64,000 nucleotides of DNA from Paraburkholderia sp. BL9I2N2 (GCF_004339745.1 NZ_SMGP01000001.1:372001-436000); one strand, 5' to 3'; shown: positions 1 to 10,231, counted from the stretch's first letter. Made by a program: numbers and translations. The notes: generated by a model from the sequence alone, not told the origin.

Positions 1-159
1 CGCGTTCATTCTGTTGATGCCGCACAAAAAATCCCTATTTGTTACAAACACTTGGAACGGTTCAAGTAGAATGTCGTCCAATCCCGCTGTATGCTTTCAC
101 TTTCTTGACATGCGCATTTTGCGTGTGTCTGGTGTCTCTCGTTCCACAGGTAAATTGCC

Positions 160-1356
160 TTGTTGAATTCTTTGCTCGATTTCCTTGCCCACGGTCTGTT
201 GCACTTCTCGTGGTGGCAACTTGTGCTGTACACGGCGATCGCGACGCACATCACGATCATCGGCGTGACGGTCTATCTGCATCGCTGCCAGGCGCACCGC
301 GCGCTGGAGCTGCATCCGATCGTCAGTCATTTTTTCCGCTTCTGGCTGTGGATGACCACGGGCATGTTGACCGGCCAGTGGGCCGCGATTCACCGTAAGC
401 ACCACGCCAAGTGCGAGACTGAAGAAGATCCGCACAGCCCGCAAACGCGCGGCATCTGGAAGGTGCTGCTCGAAGGCGCGGAACTCTATCGCGTCGAAGC
501 GAAAAACGAAGAAACGATGCGCAAGTTCAGTCACGGCACGCCGAACGACTGGATGGAACGCAACGTCTACACCAAGTACCCGATCCTCGGCGTGAGCCTG
601 ATGATGGTGCTGAACGTCGCGTTGTTCGGCGTCGTAGGTCTGACGATCTGGGCTGTGCAGATGGTGTGGATCCCGTTCTGGGCCGCCGGCGTGGTCAACG
701 GCCTCGCGCACTTCTGGGGCTACCGCAACTTCAACTCGTCGGATGCCAGCACCAACATCTTCCCGTGGGGCATCATCATCGGCGGCGAAGAGTTGCACAA
801 CAATCACCACACGTATGCGACGTCGGCCAAGCTGTCGAACAAGTGGTACGAGTTCGACATCGGCTGGATGTACATCCGCATCATGTCGGCATTCCGTCTG
901 GCCAAGGTGAAGAAGGTGGCGCCCACGCCGCGTCTGACCACTGGCAAGATGGTGCTCGATCAGGACACGCTGCAAGCCGTGCTGGCCAACCGCTACGAAG
1001 TGATGGCACGTTACGGCAAGGCGCTCAAGCGCGCCTATCGTCAGGAACTGGCGCATTTGAAGGAAGTCGGCGCGCGTGAGAAGTATCAGGTCATGCGCGG
1101 CGCGCGTAGCTGGTTCCACAAGGAAGAAGCGGGTCTCGACGAGCCGCAGAAACGCCAGCTGCCGCAAATCTTCGCGAACAGCCAGAAGCTCAAGACCTAT
1201 ATCGACATGCGCAATGAGCTCGCCGCCATGTGGGAGCGCTCCAATGCATCGCGCGACCAGTTGCTGATCCAGTTGCAGGACTGGTGTCATCGCGCTGAGC
1301 AGAGCGGTATTAAAGCGCTGCAAGAGTTTGCGATGCGACTGCGTCGTTATGCCTGA
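160..1356 (+). CDS. acyl-CoA/fatty-acid desaturase, membrane di-iron
   Basis: A 398-residue integral membrane desaturase that would insert a double bond into saturated acyl chains using O2 and an electron donor. The three histidine clusters of the stearoyl-CoA/delta-9 family are all present: HRCQAH at residues 41-46, HRKHH at 78-82 and HNNHH at 213-217, with hydrophobic segments at about 18-40, 55-73 and 145-180. The roughly 120 residues after the last cluster are charged and probably cytosolic. The frame is closed by a stop at 151-153 and contains no nearby ATG, so translation must start at TTG (160 or 163) behind the AGG at 148-150. The gene stands alone and is followed by a strong terminator. 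The family is clear; the exact double-bond position and donor are inferred. Confidence 0.93.
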   Translation: MLNSLLDFLAHGLLHFSWWQLVLYTAIATHITIIGVTVYLHRCQAHRALELHPIVSHFFRFWLWMTTGMLTGQWAAIHRKHHAKCETEEDPHSPQTRGIWKVLLEGAELYRVEAKNEETMRKFSHGTPNDWMERNVYTKYPILGVSLMMVLNVALFGVVGLTIWAVQMVWIPFWAAGVVNGLAHFWGYRNFNSSDASTNIFPWGIIIGGEELHNNHHTYATSAKLSNKWYEFDIGWMYIRIMSAFRLAKVKKVAPTPRLTTGKMVLDQDTLQAVLANRYEVMARYGKALKRAYRQELAHLKEVGAREKYQVMRGARSWFHKEEAGLDEPQKRQLPQIFANSQKLKTYIDMRNELAAMWERSNASRDQLLIQLQDWCHRAEQSGIKALQEFAMRLRRYA

Positions 1357-1388
1357 TAGCGAAATCCATTAAAATCTCAGTACGTCAC

Positions 1389-1420
1389 AAAACCCCGCGT
1401 TGGCGGGGTTTTGCTTTTTG
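1389..1420 (+). terminator. intrinsic terminator after the desaturase gene
   Basis: A ten-pair stem (AAAACCCCGC / GCGGGGTTTT, 1389-1398 with 1403-1412) with a four-base loop, followed by further T-rich sequence. Confidence 0.9.
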
Positions 1421-1486
1421 GGCCGCGGAAACTGCAATGACACGCGATTGACAGTCCGCGGCGGCAGAGCGAAGGCAGAGGAGATC

Positions 1487-2626
1487 ATGGATCAGCAGGC
1501 GATCAGGGCCGTGGAATACGACCGGCCGCAGGCGCAGGGTACAACCTGCGGGATCGGGCAGGCATGGGCGAAGGTGCCCGACGTGCCGTCGGCGGAAGAG
1601 AAGGTAGCGCTGAAGGCACGTATCCGCGCATTGCTCGAGCGCGAGAAAGCGGTGCTCGTCGCGCACTATTATGTCGATGCGGAATTGCAGGAGCTGGCCG
1701 ACGAGACCGGCGGCTGCGTGGCCGACTCGCTGGAGATGGCGCGCTTCGGGCGCGATCACGCGGCGCAGACGCTGGTTGTCGCGGGTGTGCGCTTCATGGG
1801 CGAGACCGCGAAAATCCTAAGTCCGGACAAGCGCATTCTGATGCCGGATCTCGACGCGACCTGTTCGCTTGATCTCGGCTGTCCGGTCGATGAATTCTCG
1901 GCTTTCTGCGACGCGCATCCGGATCGCACGGTGGTCGTGTATGCGAACACGAGCGCGGCGGTGAAGGCGCGCGCGGACTGGATGGTGACGTCGTCGATAG
2001 GCTTGGAGATCGTTGCCGATCTGCATGCGCGCGGCGAAAAGATCATCTGGGCGCCGGACCGGCACCTCGGCAGCTATATCCAGAACAAGACCGGCGCGGA
2101 CATGCTGCTGTGGCAGGGTTCATGTCTGGTGCACGACGAATTCAAAGGTATCGAACTCGATCTGCTGCGTGCCGAATATCCGGGCGCGAAAGTGTTGGTG
2201 CATCCGGAGTCGCCGGCCAACGTGGTCGCGCAAGCGGACGTGGTCGGATCGACCACGCAATTGATCGACGCGGCGCAAAAACTCGACGCGACGCATTTCA
2301 TCGTGGCGACCGATCTCGGCATTTTGCACAAGATGCAACTCGCCGCACCCGGCAAGACCTTGATTGCCGCGCCGACGGCCGGCAACAGCGCGACTTGCAA
2401 GAGTTGCGCGCATTGTCCGTGGATGGCGATGAACGGCCTCGCGAATCTCGCCGTTGTGCTCGAGCGCGGCCACAACGAAATTTTCGTCGATCGCGCGATC
2501 GGCGAGCGGGCGCGTCTGCCGATCGACCGGATGCTGGACTTCGCGGCGCGCCACAAGAAGCGGGTGCAAGCGAGTGGCGATCTCGCGCGCGACACGCAAC
2601 TGTATTCGAATGTGGGGGCGGCTTGA
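1487..2626 (+). CDS. nadA: quinolinate synthase NadA
   Basis: A 379-residue 4Fe-4S enzyme that condenses iminoaspartate with dihydroxyacetone phosphate to quinolinate in NAD biosynthesis. The three expected cluster cysteines are visible in [11 protein letters not shown] (about residue 124), [13 protein letters not shown] (about 212) and [13 protein letters not shown] (about 306). The ATG at 1487 is preferred over upstream in-frame starts because it follows a strong Shine-Dalgarno (AGGCAGAGGAG, 1473-1483) and the terminator of the preceding gene lies within the longer frame. The stop overlaps the nadC start (TGATG), so the two are translationally coupled. The partner enzyme gene, nadB, is convergent downstream. 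Confidence 0.97.
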   Translation: MDQQAIRAVEYDRPQAQGTTCGIGQAWAKVPDVPSAEEKVALKARIRALLEREKAVLVAHYYVDAELQELADETGGCVADSLEMARFGRDHAAQTLVVAGVRFMGETAKILSPDKRILMPDLDATCSLDLGCPVDEFSAFCDAHPDRTVVVYANTSAAVKARADWMVTSSIGLEIVADLHARGEKIIWAPDRHLGSYIQNKTGADMLLWQGSCLVHDEFKGIELDLLRAEYPGAKVLVHPESPANVVAQADVVGSTTQLIDAAQKLDATHFIVATDLGILHKMQLAAPGKTLIAAPTAGNSATCKSCAHCPWMAMNGLANLAVVLERGHNEIFVDRAIGERARLPIDRMLDFAARHKKRVQASGDLARDTQLYSNVGAA

Positions 2627-3525
2627 TGGGCGCGGTAGAAAGCAACAAGCTCGAAGCGGTGTCGCCGCTATTCGCTGAAATTCACGCGCAATACGGCGAG
2701 GCATTCGACGCCGCCTTGGCGCGCAATGTGACCGATGCACTGGCCGAAGACGTCGGCGCGGGCGACCAGACAGGCCGCCTCGTTCCCGCGGACGACGTGC
2801 GCGACGCACGCATCATCGTGCGCGAAGATGCCGTGCTGTGCGGCGTGCCGTGGTTTGAAGCAGTGATGCGCCAGGTCGATCCGCGTATCGAAGTCCAGTG
2901 GCGCTATCGCGAAGGCGAGCTAATGACGGCCGACACAACGGTTTGCGAAATGCGCGGGCCCGTTCGCGCATTGTTGACCGCGGAACGCAACGCGCTGAAC
3001 TTCCTGCAACTGCTGTCGGGCGTGGCGAGTGCGACGCGCCGTTATGTCGATGCGGTCGCACATACTCGCACGCGCATTCTCGACACGCGCAAGACCTTGC
3101 CGGGCCTGCGGCTCGCGCAGAAGTACGCGGTGCGCGTCGGCGGTGGGGCGAATCAACGGCTCGCGCTGTACGACGGCATCCTCATCAAGGAAAACCACAT
3201 TGCCGCGGCCGGCGGGGTGGACGCGGCGATGGACGCGGCATTGGCGCTGAATGCAGGCGTCTCGATCCAGATTGAAGTCGAGACGCTCGAACAGTTGGAG
3301 ACCGCGCTGGCGCACCGCGCGCAATCCATTCTGCTGGACAATTTCTCGTTCGATGCCATGCGCGAAGCGGTGCGCATCACAGCGGGGCGCGCGGTGCTGG
3401 AGGTATCGGGCGGCGTGAACTTCGATACGGTGCGTACGATCGCGGAAACCGGTGTCGATCGCGTGTCGATCGGCGCGCTGACCAAGGACGTGCGCGCAAC
3501 GGACTACTCGATGCGGATCGTCTGA
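2626..3525 (+). CDS. nadC: nicotinate-nucleotide pyrophosphorylase (quinolinate phosphoribosyltransferase)
   Basis: A 299-residue cytosolic enzyme, close to the E. coli length, that converts quinolinate plus PRPP to nicotinate mononucleotide and CO2. Family signatures are present: LTAERNALNFLQLLSG in the middle, DTRKTLPGLRLAQKYAVRVGGG with the substrate-binding arginines and lysines, and IEVE and LEVSGGVN near the C-terminus. The ATG at 2626 shares a base with the nadA stop; a longer upstream open frame overlaps nadA and is not supported. Together with nadA and the convergent nadB it completes the aspartate-to-NaMN route. Confidence 0.97.
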   Translation: MGAVESNKLEAVSPLFAEIHAQYGEAFDAALARNVTDALAEDVGAGDQTGRLVPADDVRDARIIVREDAVLCGVPWFEAVMRQVDPRIEVQWRYREGELMTADTTVCEMRGPVRALLTAERNALNFLQLLSGVASATRRYVDAVAHTRTRILDTRKTLPGLRLAQKYAVRVGGGANQRLALYDGILIKENHIAAAGGVDAAMDAALALNAGVSIQIEVETLEQLETALAHRAQSILLDNFSFDAMREAVRITAGRAVLEVSGGVNFDTVRTIAETGVDRVSIGALTKDVRATDYSMRIV

Positions 3526-3560
3526 CGCTCAGGCTCGCAATCACTTGCGTTCAATCGGAG

Positions 3561-3600
3561 AAAAGGCCGTCGCCGGTTCATTTCGGCGATGGCCTTTTCG
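3561..3600. terminator. bidirectional terminator between nadC and nadB
   Basis: A 14-base stem (3561-3574 with 3585-3598) has a run of A on the left and T on the right, so it can stop both the nadC and the convergent nadB transcripts. Confidence 0.85.
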
Positions 3601-3616
3601 TTTCAGTTCGTCTCGA

Positions 3617-5215
3617 TCACACGTTGCGGTTGCGCACATGCTCCGGTGAGAGCACCGTCGGCAGCGCCTTGGGCAAGGTGGCTGGCCAGTCACGGCTGAA
3701 GTGCAGGCCGCGGCTTTCACGCCGTGAACGCGCGCCTTCGACGATCAACGACGCCACGTCCACCAGATTGCGCAATTCGAGCAGGTCGCGGCTCACCTTG
3801 AAGTTCGCGTAGTACTCGTGGATTTCGTCGCGCAGCAGGGCGAGCCGGTGCTTCGCGCGCGCGAGCCGTTTGTCGGTCCGTACGATACCGACGTAATTCC
3901 ACATCAGCCGGCGCAGTTCGTCCCAGTTGTGGGCAACCACGACCTCCTCATCCGGATCGGACACGCGGCTTTCGTCCCAATCGGGCAGCGGTGCGTGGAC
4001 GGCGGCGCTAAACCCTTCTTCCTCGATAGCCTGCGCCGCGGAGCGTCCGATCACGAGGCACTCGAGCAGGGAATTGCTGGCAAGCCGGTTCGCGCCGTGC
4101 AGACCCGTGCATGACGTCTCACCCACCGCATAGAGGCCGGCCAGATCCGTGCGGCCCGCCAGATCGGTTACGACGCCACCACACGTATAGTGCGCGGCCG
4201 GCACGACCGGAATCGGTTGCTTGGTGATGTCGATGCCGAATTCCTGGCAGCGCGCCAGAATCGTCGGGAAGTGTTCACGCAGGAATTCAGGCGGCTGATG
4301 GCTGATGTCGAGATACACACAATCGATGCCACGCTTCTTGATTTCGAAGTCGATCGCACGCGCGACGATGTCGCGCGGCGCGAGTTCGGCGCGTTCGTCG
4401 TGATTCGGCATGAAGCGGGTGCCGTCCGGCAGTTTGAGAATGCCACCTTCGCCGCGCACCGCCTCCGAAATCAGAAAGGACTTCGCGTACGGATGGAACA
4501 GGCAGGTCGGATGGAACTGGATGAACTCCATATTCGACACGCGGCAGCCGGCCCGCCACGCCATCGCGATGCCGTCGCCCGTCGCAGTGTCGGGATTCGT
4601 AGTGTAGAGGTAGACCTTGCCCGCGCCCCCGGTGGCGAGCACGGTGTGGGGCGCCTCGATCGTGACGGTGCGCCCGCTTTGCAGATCGAGCGCGTAAAGG
4701 CCGTGACAACGACGTCCTGGCAAGCCGAGGCGGTCGGACGTGATCAGATCGATGGCGTAGTGATCTTCGAGCAGCGTGATGTTCGGGTGACGGCGCACCC
4801 GCTCGCTGAGCGTGGCCACCACGGCATGGCCCGTTGCATCGGCAGCATGAATGATCCGGCGATGGCTATGACCGCCTTCGCGCGTCAGGTGGAAACCGAG
4901 CTCGGCGGCGTCGTCCTTGGTGAACGGCACGCCTTGCTCGATCAACCATTCGATCGCCGCACGCCCGTGTTCGACGATAAAGCGCGTTGCCGCTTCGTCG
5001 CACAGCCCGCCGCCGGCGATCAGCGTATCGCGCACGTGATTTTCGATGCTGTCCGCCGAATCCAGAACCGCGGCGATGCCGCCTTGCGCCCAGTCGCTCG
5101 CGCCTTCGGTCATCGATCGCTTGGCGACCACTGCCACCCGCCGGGTCTCCGCCAGATTGAGCGCGACGCTCAAACCAGCCAGACCGCTACCGACAATCGC
5201 CACATCGAATTCCAT
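3617..5215 (-). CDS. nadB: L-aspartate oxidase NadB
   Basis: A 532-residue FAD enzyme that oxidises L-aspartate to iminoaspartate, the substrate passed to NadA. The N-terminus is a typical Rossmann FAD motif ([12 protein letters not shown]). [27 protein letters not shown] and [12 protein letters not shown] are succinate-dehydrogenase/aspartate-oxidase family blocks, and the helical C-terminal domain is complete. It is transcribed towards nadAC rather than being cotranscribed with them, sharing only the terminator region. Length is normal and no anomaly is seen. Confidence 0.96.
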   Translation of the reverse strand: MEFDVAIVGSGLAGLSVALNLAETRRVAVVAKRSMTEGASDWAQGGIAAVLDSADSIENHVRDTLIAGGGLCDEAATRFIVEHGRAAIEWLIEQGVPFTKDDAAELGFHLTREGGHSHRRIIHAADATGHAVVATLSERVRRHPNITLLEDHYAIDLITSDRLGLPGRRCHGLYALDLQSGRTVTIEAPHTVLATGGAGKVYLYTTNPDTATGDGIAMAWRAGCRVSNMEFIQFHPTCLFHPYAKSFLISEAVRGEGGILKLPDGTRFMPNHDERAELAPRDIVARAIDFEIKKRGIDCVYLDISHQPPEFLREHFPTILARCQEFGIDITKQPIPVVPAAHYTCGGVVTDLAGRTDLAGLYAVGETSCTGLHGANRLASNSLLECLVIGRSAAQAIEEEGFSAAVHAPLPDWDESRVSDPDEEVVVAHNWDELRRLMWNYVGIVRTDKRLARAKHRLALLRDEIHEYYANFKVSRDLLELRNLVDVASLIVEGARSRRESRGLHFSRDWPATLPKALPTVLSPEHVRNRNV

Positions 5216-5394
5216 TGCCTACATCTCCGTCTTTTCGTTTTGCGGTGACGGCGTGCCATTCGCTCGCCGCTAAAACGAGAAAGGATACGCGCCGCGACGG
5301 ATGAGGGAAAGCTGGCCGAACGACATAAGACTGTTCGCGTTGGTGAATAAACAGAAGTAGAAACTCAAAAGCAGAAACATGCGAACGCTGAAAA

Positions 5395-5427
5395 CAAAAA
5401 AGCCTCGCACGAGTGCGAGGCTTTTTT
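5395..5427 (-). terminator. intrinsic terminator of rpmB-rpmG
   Basis: AAAAAGCCTCGCAC pairs with GTGCGAGGCTTTTT around a tiny loop. On the minus strand it lies about 40 bases past the rpmG stop, and the A-tract at 5396-5401 becomes its U-tract. Confidence 0.88.
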
Positions 5428-5463
5428 GCATGTCTTTTGCCTTCGTCAGGCGGGAGCCAAGAT

Positions 5464-5631
5464 TTATTTAATCTTGGTTTCCTTGTACTCAACGTGCTTA
5501 CGGACGACCGGATCAAACTTCTTGATCAGCATCTTTTCCGGCATGTTGCGTTTGTTCTTGGTCGTCGTGTAGAAGTGACCCGTGCCTGCGGTCGATTCCA
5601 ACTTGATCTTGTCGCGTGCGCCTTTCGCCAT
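5464..5631 (-). CDS. rpmG: 50S ribosomal protein L33
   Basis: A 55-residue basic protein starting [16 protein letters not shown] and ending ETKIK, the bacterial L33 sequence at its usual length. It lacks the paired zinc cysteines of the C+ paralogues, so this is the C- (zinc-independent) form. It begins 10 bases after the rpmB stop with GAGTAAATC before the ATG, and is followed by a strong terminator. It is cotranscribed with rpmB, as in most proteobacteria. Confidence 0.97.
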
Positions 5632-5641
5632 GATTTACTCC

Positions 5642-5875
5642 TTAGGCTTCACCGCGTGCGCGCAGATCTGCGAGCACAGCGTCGATACCGTTCTTGTCGA
5701 TCAGGCGCAGGCCGGCGTTCGAAACGCGCAGACGCACCCAACGGTTTTCGCTTTCCACCCAAATGCGGCGGTTTTGCAGGTTCGGCAGGAACCGGCGCTT
5801 GGTTTTGTTGTTCGCGTGGGAAACGTTGTTGCCGCTCATCGGCGCTTTCCCAGTTACTTGGCATACGCGTGCCAT
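5642..5875 (-). CDS. rpmB: 50S ribosomal protein L28
   Basis: A 77-residue protein with the conserved start [20 protein letters not shown] and the [18 protein letters not shown] core of L28. It is the first gene of the rpmB-rpmG pair; a consensus sigma-70 promoter lies 140-170 bases upstream and an AGGAGTG Shine-Dalgarno precedes the ATG. Confidence 0.97.
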   Translation of the reverse strand: MARVCQVTGKAPMSGNNVSHANNKTKRRFLPNLQNRRIWVESENRWVRLRVSNAGLRLIDKNGIDAVLADLRARGEA

Positions 5876-6016
5876 GAGAGCACTCCTAATACGCTAATTC
5901 TGAGTTCGAACGCCGTGAAAGTTTCCCGAAAAGAGCCGCGCTGAAATTCAGGCACGTTTCCTTTCCGGAACGCCTTGGTGGCTTCGGAACAGGGGGTTGG
6001 AAATAGGCAAACCGGA

Positions 6017-6046
6017 ATTATAGCGGAAAAAAAGCCGCAAAATCAA
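6017..6046 (-). promoter_or_regulatory. sigma-70 promoter for rpmB-rpmG
   Basis: On the minus strand, TTGATT (6041-6046) and a perfect TATAAT (6017-6022) are separated by 18 bases. The spacer itself contains GCGG-T7-CCGC. It lies between radC and rpmB, pointing at rpmB. Confidence 0.75.
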
Positions 6047-6104
6047 ACCTTATTTGCGATGCCGGACACGGCGCAACGTCTGCGCGGCCCTGGTTCGTGC
6101 CGTC

Positions 6105-6884
6105 TCACGGCCAGCCGGCGCGGGCGAAGGAGTAGACGCTGTCCGTGCCGATCACCAGGTGATCGACCAGTTGTACGTCGATCAGTGTGAGGGCGTCGCG
6201 CAGCGTGCGCGTCAGACGGCTGTCGCTCGCGCTCGGCTGGACGGCGCCGGAAGGGTGATTATGCGCGACGATCAGGCTGGCTGCATTCAGGCTCAGCGCG
6301 CGCCGCACGATCTCGCGCGGATACACGGCCATGCGCGTGAGCGTGCCCTGTGCGCTTTCTTCGCAGCGGATCAGCCGATGCCGGGCGTCGAGGAAAAGCG
6401 ACACGAAAACTTCCTGCGGACGGCCGCCGATCCGCAGGCGCAGGTAGTTTTCCACGGCTTCGGGTGAATTCATCAGCGAGCGCGAGCGCATTTTTTCGAC
6501 CAGCGAGCGCCGCGCCATTTCCATGATGGCCAGCAGCTGCGCCTTTTTCGCCGGGCCGATGCCGCGCAGGCCGTCGAAATCCGTGTAGGTCGCGTCGAGC
6601 ATCGCGCGCAGCGAGCCGAAACGGTCGAGCAACGCGCGCGCGACACTGAAGACGTCGTGGCCGGGCAGGCCGGAGCCGAGTATCAGCACGATCATCTCGG
6701 TATCCGAAAGCACGCCCGGCCCCTGTTCGAGCAGCCGCTCGCGCGGCATGTCGTTTTTTAGCCATTTACCCCGCAGGAGCGGCGGGGACGCGGGCTCGCC
6801 GCAAGCCGCTACATTGGGCGCCGACGGCTCGGGGGCGGCCGTTTCAGGGGGTGCCTCGTCAAATAGGGTGGCGTGATCTGCCAT
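6105..6884 (-). CDS. radC: RadC family protein (JAB/MPN-type metalloprotein)
   Basis: A 259-residue member of the UPF0758/RadC family: an N-terminal helix-hairpin-helix-like part ([18 protein letters not shown]) and a C-terminal JAB domain with [15 protein letters not shown], whose His-x-His and Asp are the expected zinc ligands. The historic link with DNA repair is doubtful and the true role is not established. The start at 6884 is chosen because GGAGGA precedes it by ten bases; the frame continues 36 codons further up without support. It is divergent from fkpB. Confidence 0.9.
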   Translation of the reverse strand: MADHATLFDEAPPETAAPEPSAPNVAACGEPASPPLLRGKWLKNDMPRERLLEQGPGVLSDTEMIVLILGSGLPGHDVFSVARALLDRFGSLRAMLDATYTDFDGLRGIGPAKKAQLLAIMEMARRSLVEKMRSRSLMNSPEAVENYLRLRIGGRPQEVFVSLFLDARHRLIRCEESAQGTLTRMAVYPREIVRRALSLNAASLIVAHNHPSGAVQPSASDSRLTRTLRDALTLIDVQLVDHLVIGTDSVYSFARAGWP

Positions 6885-7051
6885 ATATAGAGTGTCCTCC
6901 GCTTCGGGTTGGGGGCGCCACGGACGCAAGCCGCCGCCCGCTATGTGGCTTACAATAGACGCTTTGCGCACGGCACCCCGACGGTTTGCCACACGCGTCG
7001 ACTGCGCCAGCGGCGCACGCGTGCAGCGCGCTTCGACTGAGCGAGCATTGC

Positions 7052-7507
7052 ATGAGCATCATCGACATTTCCGAAGTGAAACCCGGTTCACACGTGACGC
7101 TTCACTACCGGCTTTCCCTTGCCGATGGCGCCGAAGTCATCAATACGTTTAACGACAAACCCGCCACGCTGCTGCTCGGCGCCGGCCAATTGGCGCCGCC
7201 GCTGGAAGATATTTTGCTAGGTTTGAAGGTGGGCCACCATTCGACCTTTCAGCTAGCGCCAGGGCAGGCGTTCGGTCCCCGCAATCCGGAATTGATCCAG
7301 CGCGTGTCGCTGGCCACGCTGCGGGAAAACAGCATGATCGGCGAGGATTTTTCGCCGGGCGACCTGGTCGAATTCAACGCGCCAGGTGGCGGCCGCTACG
7401 CCGGCGTCCTGAAAGAAGTCGGCGAAACGTCGGCCCTGTTCGATTTCAACCACCCGCTTGCCGGCCAGGCGCTGGCGTTTGAAGTCAAAATCATCGGGAT
7501 TCTGTAA
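7052..7507 (+). CDS. fkpB: FKBP-type peptidyl-prolyl isomerase, SlpA/FkpB-like
   Basis: A 151-residue cytosolic cis-trans prolyl isomerase of the SlyD/SlpA group: a split FKBP fold ([19 protein letters not shown] at the N-terminus, [17 protein letters not shown] at the C-terminus) with an inserted flap domain between. The histidine-rich tail of SlyD is absent. It ends two bases before ispH, the same pairing as fkpB-ispH in E. coli. The chosen start is the ATG at 7052; a longer frame runs 22 codons upstream without recognisable similarity. Confidence 0.92.
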   Translation: MSIIDISEVKPGSHVTLHYRLSLADGAEVINTFNDKPATLLLGAGQLAPPLEDILLGLKVGHHSTFQLAPGQAFGPRNPELIQRVSLATLRENSMIGEDFSPGDLVEFNAPGGGRYAGVLKEVGETSALFDFNHPLAGQALAFEVKIIGIL

Positions 7508-7509
7508 AC

Positions 7510-8469
7510 ATGAGCATCACGGATACGACTCTTGCTGAAACCGAGATCCTGCTGGCGCAGCCGCGCGGGTTCTGCGCCGGCGTCGACCGGGCGATCGAGA
7601 TCGTCGAGCGGGCTATCAAGCTGCACGGCTCGCCGATCTACGTGCGTCACGAAATCGTCCATAACGCCTACGTTGTCGAGGATCTGCGCAAGAAGGGCGC
7701 GATCTTCATCGAGCGGCTGGAAGAAGTGCCGCCCGGCAATACGGTGATTTTCAGCGCGCACGGTGTGTCCAAGGCCGTGCGTTCGGAAGCCGAGTCGCGC
7801 GGGCTGCGCGTGTACGACGCCACCTGTCCGCTCGTGACCAAGGTGCATATCGAAGTCGCGAAGATGCGCCAGGACGGCTTCGACATAGTCATGATCGGCC
7901 ACAAAGGCCATCCTGAAGTCGAAGGCACGATGGGCCAGGCGGGTGAGGGCATGCATCTGGTGGAGGACATCGAAGACGTGCAGGCCTTGCAACTGGCCGA
8001 CCCCGAGCGGATCGCCTTCGTTACGCAAACCACGCTGTCGGTCGACGACGCCGCCGAGATCATCGGCGCCCTGAAGGCCAAATACCCGTCCATCCGCGAG
8101 CCGAAGAAGCAGGACATCTGCTACGCGACGCAAAACCGCCAGGACGCGGTGAAGTTCATGGCGCCGCAGTGCGACGTCGTGATCGTGGTCGGCAGCCCGA
8201 ATAGTTCGAACTCCAACCGGCTGCGCGAGTTGGCCGAAAAGCTCGGCGTGCCAGCTTATATGGTGGACTCGCCCGACCAGATCGATCCGGTCTGGGTCGA
8301 GGGCAAACGCCGCATCGGCGTGACGGCCGGCGCCTCGGCGCCGGAGGTGCTGGCGCAGGCGGTGATCGCCCGGCTGCGTGAGCTTGGCGTGCGCAACGTG
8401 CGCGCGCTGGACGGCATCGAGGAAAACATCGCGTTTCCGTTGCCGCGCGGGCTGGGTTTGCCGGCCTGA
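7510..8469 (+). CDS. ispH: 4-hydroxy-3-methylbut-2-enyl diphosphate reductase IspH
   Basis: A 319-residue iron-sulfur enzyme for the last step of the MEP isoprenoid pathway, producing IPP and DMAPP. The three cluster cysteines are in RGFCAGV (C22), YDATCPLV (about 106) and QDICYAT (about 204). The substrate-binding histidines ([20 protein letters not shown]) and the SPNSSNS motif are present. It starts two bases after fkpB and is followed by a good terminator. Confidence 0.97.
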   Translation: MSITDTTLAETEILLAQPRGFCAGVDRAIEIVERAIKLHGSPIYVRHEIVHNAYVVEDLRKKGAIFIERLEEVPPGNTVIFSAHGVSKAVRSEAESRGLRVYDATCPLVTKVHIEVAKMRQDGFDIVMIGHKGHPEVEGTMGQAGEGMHLVEDIEDVQALQLADPERIAFVTQTTLSVDDAAEIIGALKAKYPSIREPKKQDICYATQNRQDAVKFMAPQCDVVIVVGSPNSSNSNRLRELAEKLGVPAYMVDSPDQIDPVWVEGKRRIGVTAGASAPEVLAQAVIARLRELGVRNVRALDGIEENIAFPLPRGLGLPA

Positions 8470-8493
8470 CGATCAATCGCCGACTGGTGAAAG

Positions 8494-8523
8494 AAAAGCG
8501 CGCCCGAGGGCGCGCTTTTTTTA
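8494..8523 (+). terminator. terminator of fkpB-ispH
   Basis: AAGCGCGCCC / GGGCGCGCTT stem (8497-8506 with 8509-8518) with a GA loop and a seven-T tail. Confidence 0.9.
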
Positions 8524-9012
8524 TCTTCAAACTTCCGCAAGCTCGCACTAAATAAAGTGCCAGATCAGAAAAAAGTGCTGAATTTGGTGTCCTCTCGCAC
8601 AAATTTCTTTGAAATGTGATCCGGTTTTTTATAGATTTATAAGTGATGCGTCCCCGTTTTATAAGACCTAAACGGGCTGCGCGGTTTTTTGACGCACTAA
8701 GATAGTGCGTGCGTCTCGATATTGCCGGAAACGTAATACTTAACGCGAAGCGCGGTGCAATCAGGCGTCAGGGGACTACGCCGCAACACTTGATGCCATT
8801 GGGTGCAGCGCTGGTGCAACTGATGCACGAAAAATAATCGCAACCGGGTTGCGCCTATTAGCGGATTTCGCTCTCAAAATAAGGTTGCAATGCAGGAAAA
8901 CCCTGCCGGTTCAACAATATTGCCCGTCGCAAAATTGGAGTTACAATGCGCGCGTTCTCAAGGCCTTAGGGCCCCGAACAATAGTTTTTGGAAGGCGCAG
9001 GAGACCTACTTA
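8524..9012 (+). promoter_or_regulatory. livK upstream region rich in inverted repeats
   Basis: A 490-base stretch without a gene. It holds several palindromes: GCACT-N6-AGTGC (8545-8560), CCCGTTT-N10-AAACGGG (8653-8676, followed by GCGG and six T), ACGCACTA-AGA-TAGTGCGT (8692-8710), and CGCAACC-G-GGTTGCG (8839-8853). The GCACT/AGTGC element recurs, with another copy at 8574-8578. The promoter for livK lies at the right end. The repeats could be operators, for example for an Lrp-type or other amino-acid regulator, but no regulator can be named from sequence. Confidence 0.5.
8920..8947 (+). promoter_or_regulatory. candidate sigma-70 promoter for the liv operon
   Basis: TTGCCC (8920-8925) and TACAAT (8942-8947) with a 16-base spacer, about 65 bases before the livK start. 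Confidence 0.55.
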
Positions 9013-10212
9013 ATGCGAGTCAAATTTGCTTACGCCGTGTCCATCGCGGCCGCGGTTGCGATGTTGACCGCGTGCGGCAAGAAACAGGATGGCGAGGCGG
9101 GAGCGGGGGCGTCGGCGGCTACGGTCGCGGCGGCACCGGCGAGCGAAGCGACTATCGTCAAGATCGGTCATGCGGCCCCATTGACGGGCCCCATTGCTCA
9201 CCTCGGTAAAGACAATGAAAACGGCGCGCGTTTGGCGGTTGATGAAATCAACACACAGGGTTTGACCATCGACGGCCACAAAATCCAGTTGGAGCTCGAC
9301 GCACAAGACGACGCCGCGGACCCGAAAACGGGAACGGCGGTCGCTGAAAAATTCGTCGACGATCACGTCGTCGCCGTGGTCGGCCACTTGAATTCGGGTG
9401 TCTCGATTCCTGCGTCGAAGATCTATAGCGATGCCGGCATCGTGCAAATCTCGCCGTCGTCGACGAACCCGGGTTACACGCAACAAGGTTTCAAGACGAC
9501 TTATCGTGTGGTCGCGACCGATGCCCAGCAAGGGCCGGCGCTTGCCAACTACGCAACGAAGGTGCTTAACGCGAAACGCATCGCGATCGTCGACGACTCG
9601 AGCGTCTACGGCAAGGGATTGGCCGACGAGTTTGCGAAAGCAGCCCAGGCGAGCGGGGCAAAGATCGTCTCGCGTGAATCCACGAATGACAGGGCTACGG
9701 AGTTTCAGGCCGTCCTTAAAAAGATCAAGCGTGTTCAGCCGGACGTGATCATGTTCGGCGGCATGGACGCGACGGGCGGGCCGTTCACCAAACAGGCGGC
9801 GGCGCTCGGTATCAGGGCAAAAATCCTTGGCGGCGACGGTGTGTGTACCGACAAGGTGGGTGAGCTGGCGGGAACCGCCGTGCAAAACCTGGTCTGTTCG
9901 GAGGCAGGACTTGCGCTTTCGAAAATGGACAAGGGAGCGGACTTCGAGAAGAAGTACGTGGACCGCTTCCACACACCGGTGCAGATTTACGCACCGTTCA
10001 CGTATGACGCTGTGTACGTGATTGTCGATGCAATGAAGCGCGCTAATTCGATCGAGGCGCCCAAGGTGCTGGCTGCGATGCCGTCGACTGATTACAACGG
10101 GGTAATCGGTCACATCGCGTTCGACGACAAGGGTGATTTGAAAGAGGGCGCCATTACGCTTTACGACTTCAAGGACGGCAAAAAAGCAGTTCTCGACGTC
10201 GTGAAGATGTGA
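9013..10212 (+). CDS. livK: branched-chain amino-acid ABC transporter, periplasmic binding protein
   Basis: A 399-residue Leu/Ile/Val-binding lipoprotein. The signal peptide ends in a lipobox (MLTAC, Cys21) and is followed by an Ala/Gly-rich linker. The mature domain has the type-I periplasmic-binding pattern: IVKIGHAAPLTGPIAHLGKD, AVVGHLNSGVSIPASKIY, SPSSTNP, and AIVDDSSVYGKGLADEF. The ATG at 9013 follows an AGGAG-like site in the preceding 15 bases; an upstream open frame of 41 codons lacks a signal sequence. A hairpin terminator separates it from livH, which would let the binding protein be made in excess over the membrane parts. Confidence 0.95.
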   Translation: MRVKFAYAVSIAAAVAMLTACGKKQDGEAGAGASAATVAAAPASEATIVKIGHAAPLTGPIAHLGKDNENGARLAVDEINTQGLTIDGHKIQLELDAQDDAADPKTGTAVAEKFVDDHVVAVVGHLNSGVSIPASKIYSDAGIVQISPSSTNPGYTQQGFKTTYRVVATDAQQGPALANYATKVLNAKRIAIVDDSSVYGKGLADEFAKAAQASGAKIVSRESTNDRATEFQAVLKKIKRVQPDVIMFGGMDATGGPFTKQAAALGIRAKILGGDGVCTDKVGELAGTAVQNLVCSEAGLALSKMDKGADFEKKYVDRFHTPVQIYAPFTYDAVYVIVDAMKRANSIEAPKVLAAMPSTDYNGVIGHIAFDDKGDLKEGAITLYDFKDGKKAVLDVVKM

Positions 10213-10231
10213 TGACGGGACGTTCAGCCTG

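Noticed and set aside
97..1323. A 408-codon minus-strand open frame opposite the desaturase
   Set aside because: Composition is that of a shadow frame; the plus-strand frame has all three histidine boxes.
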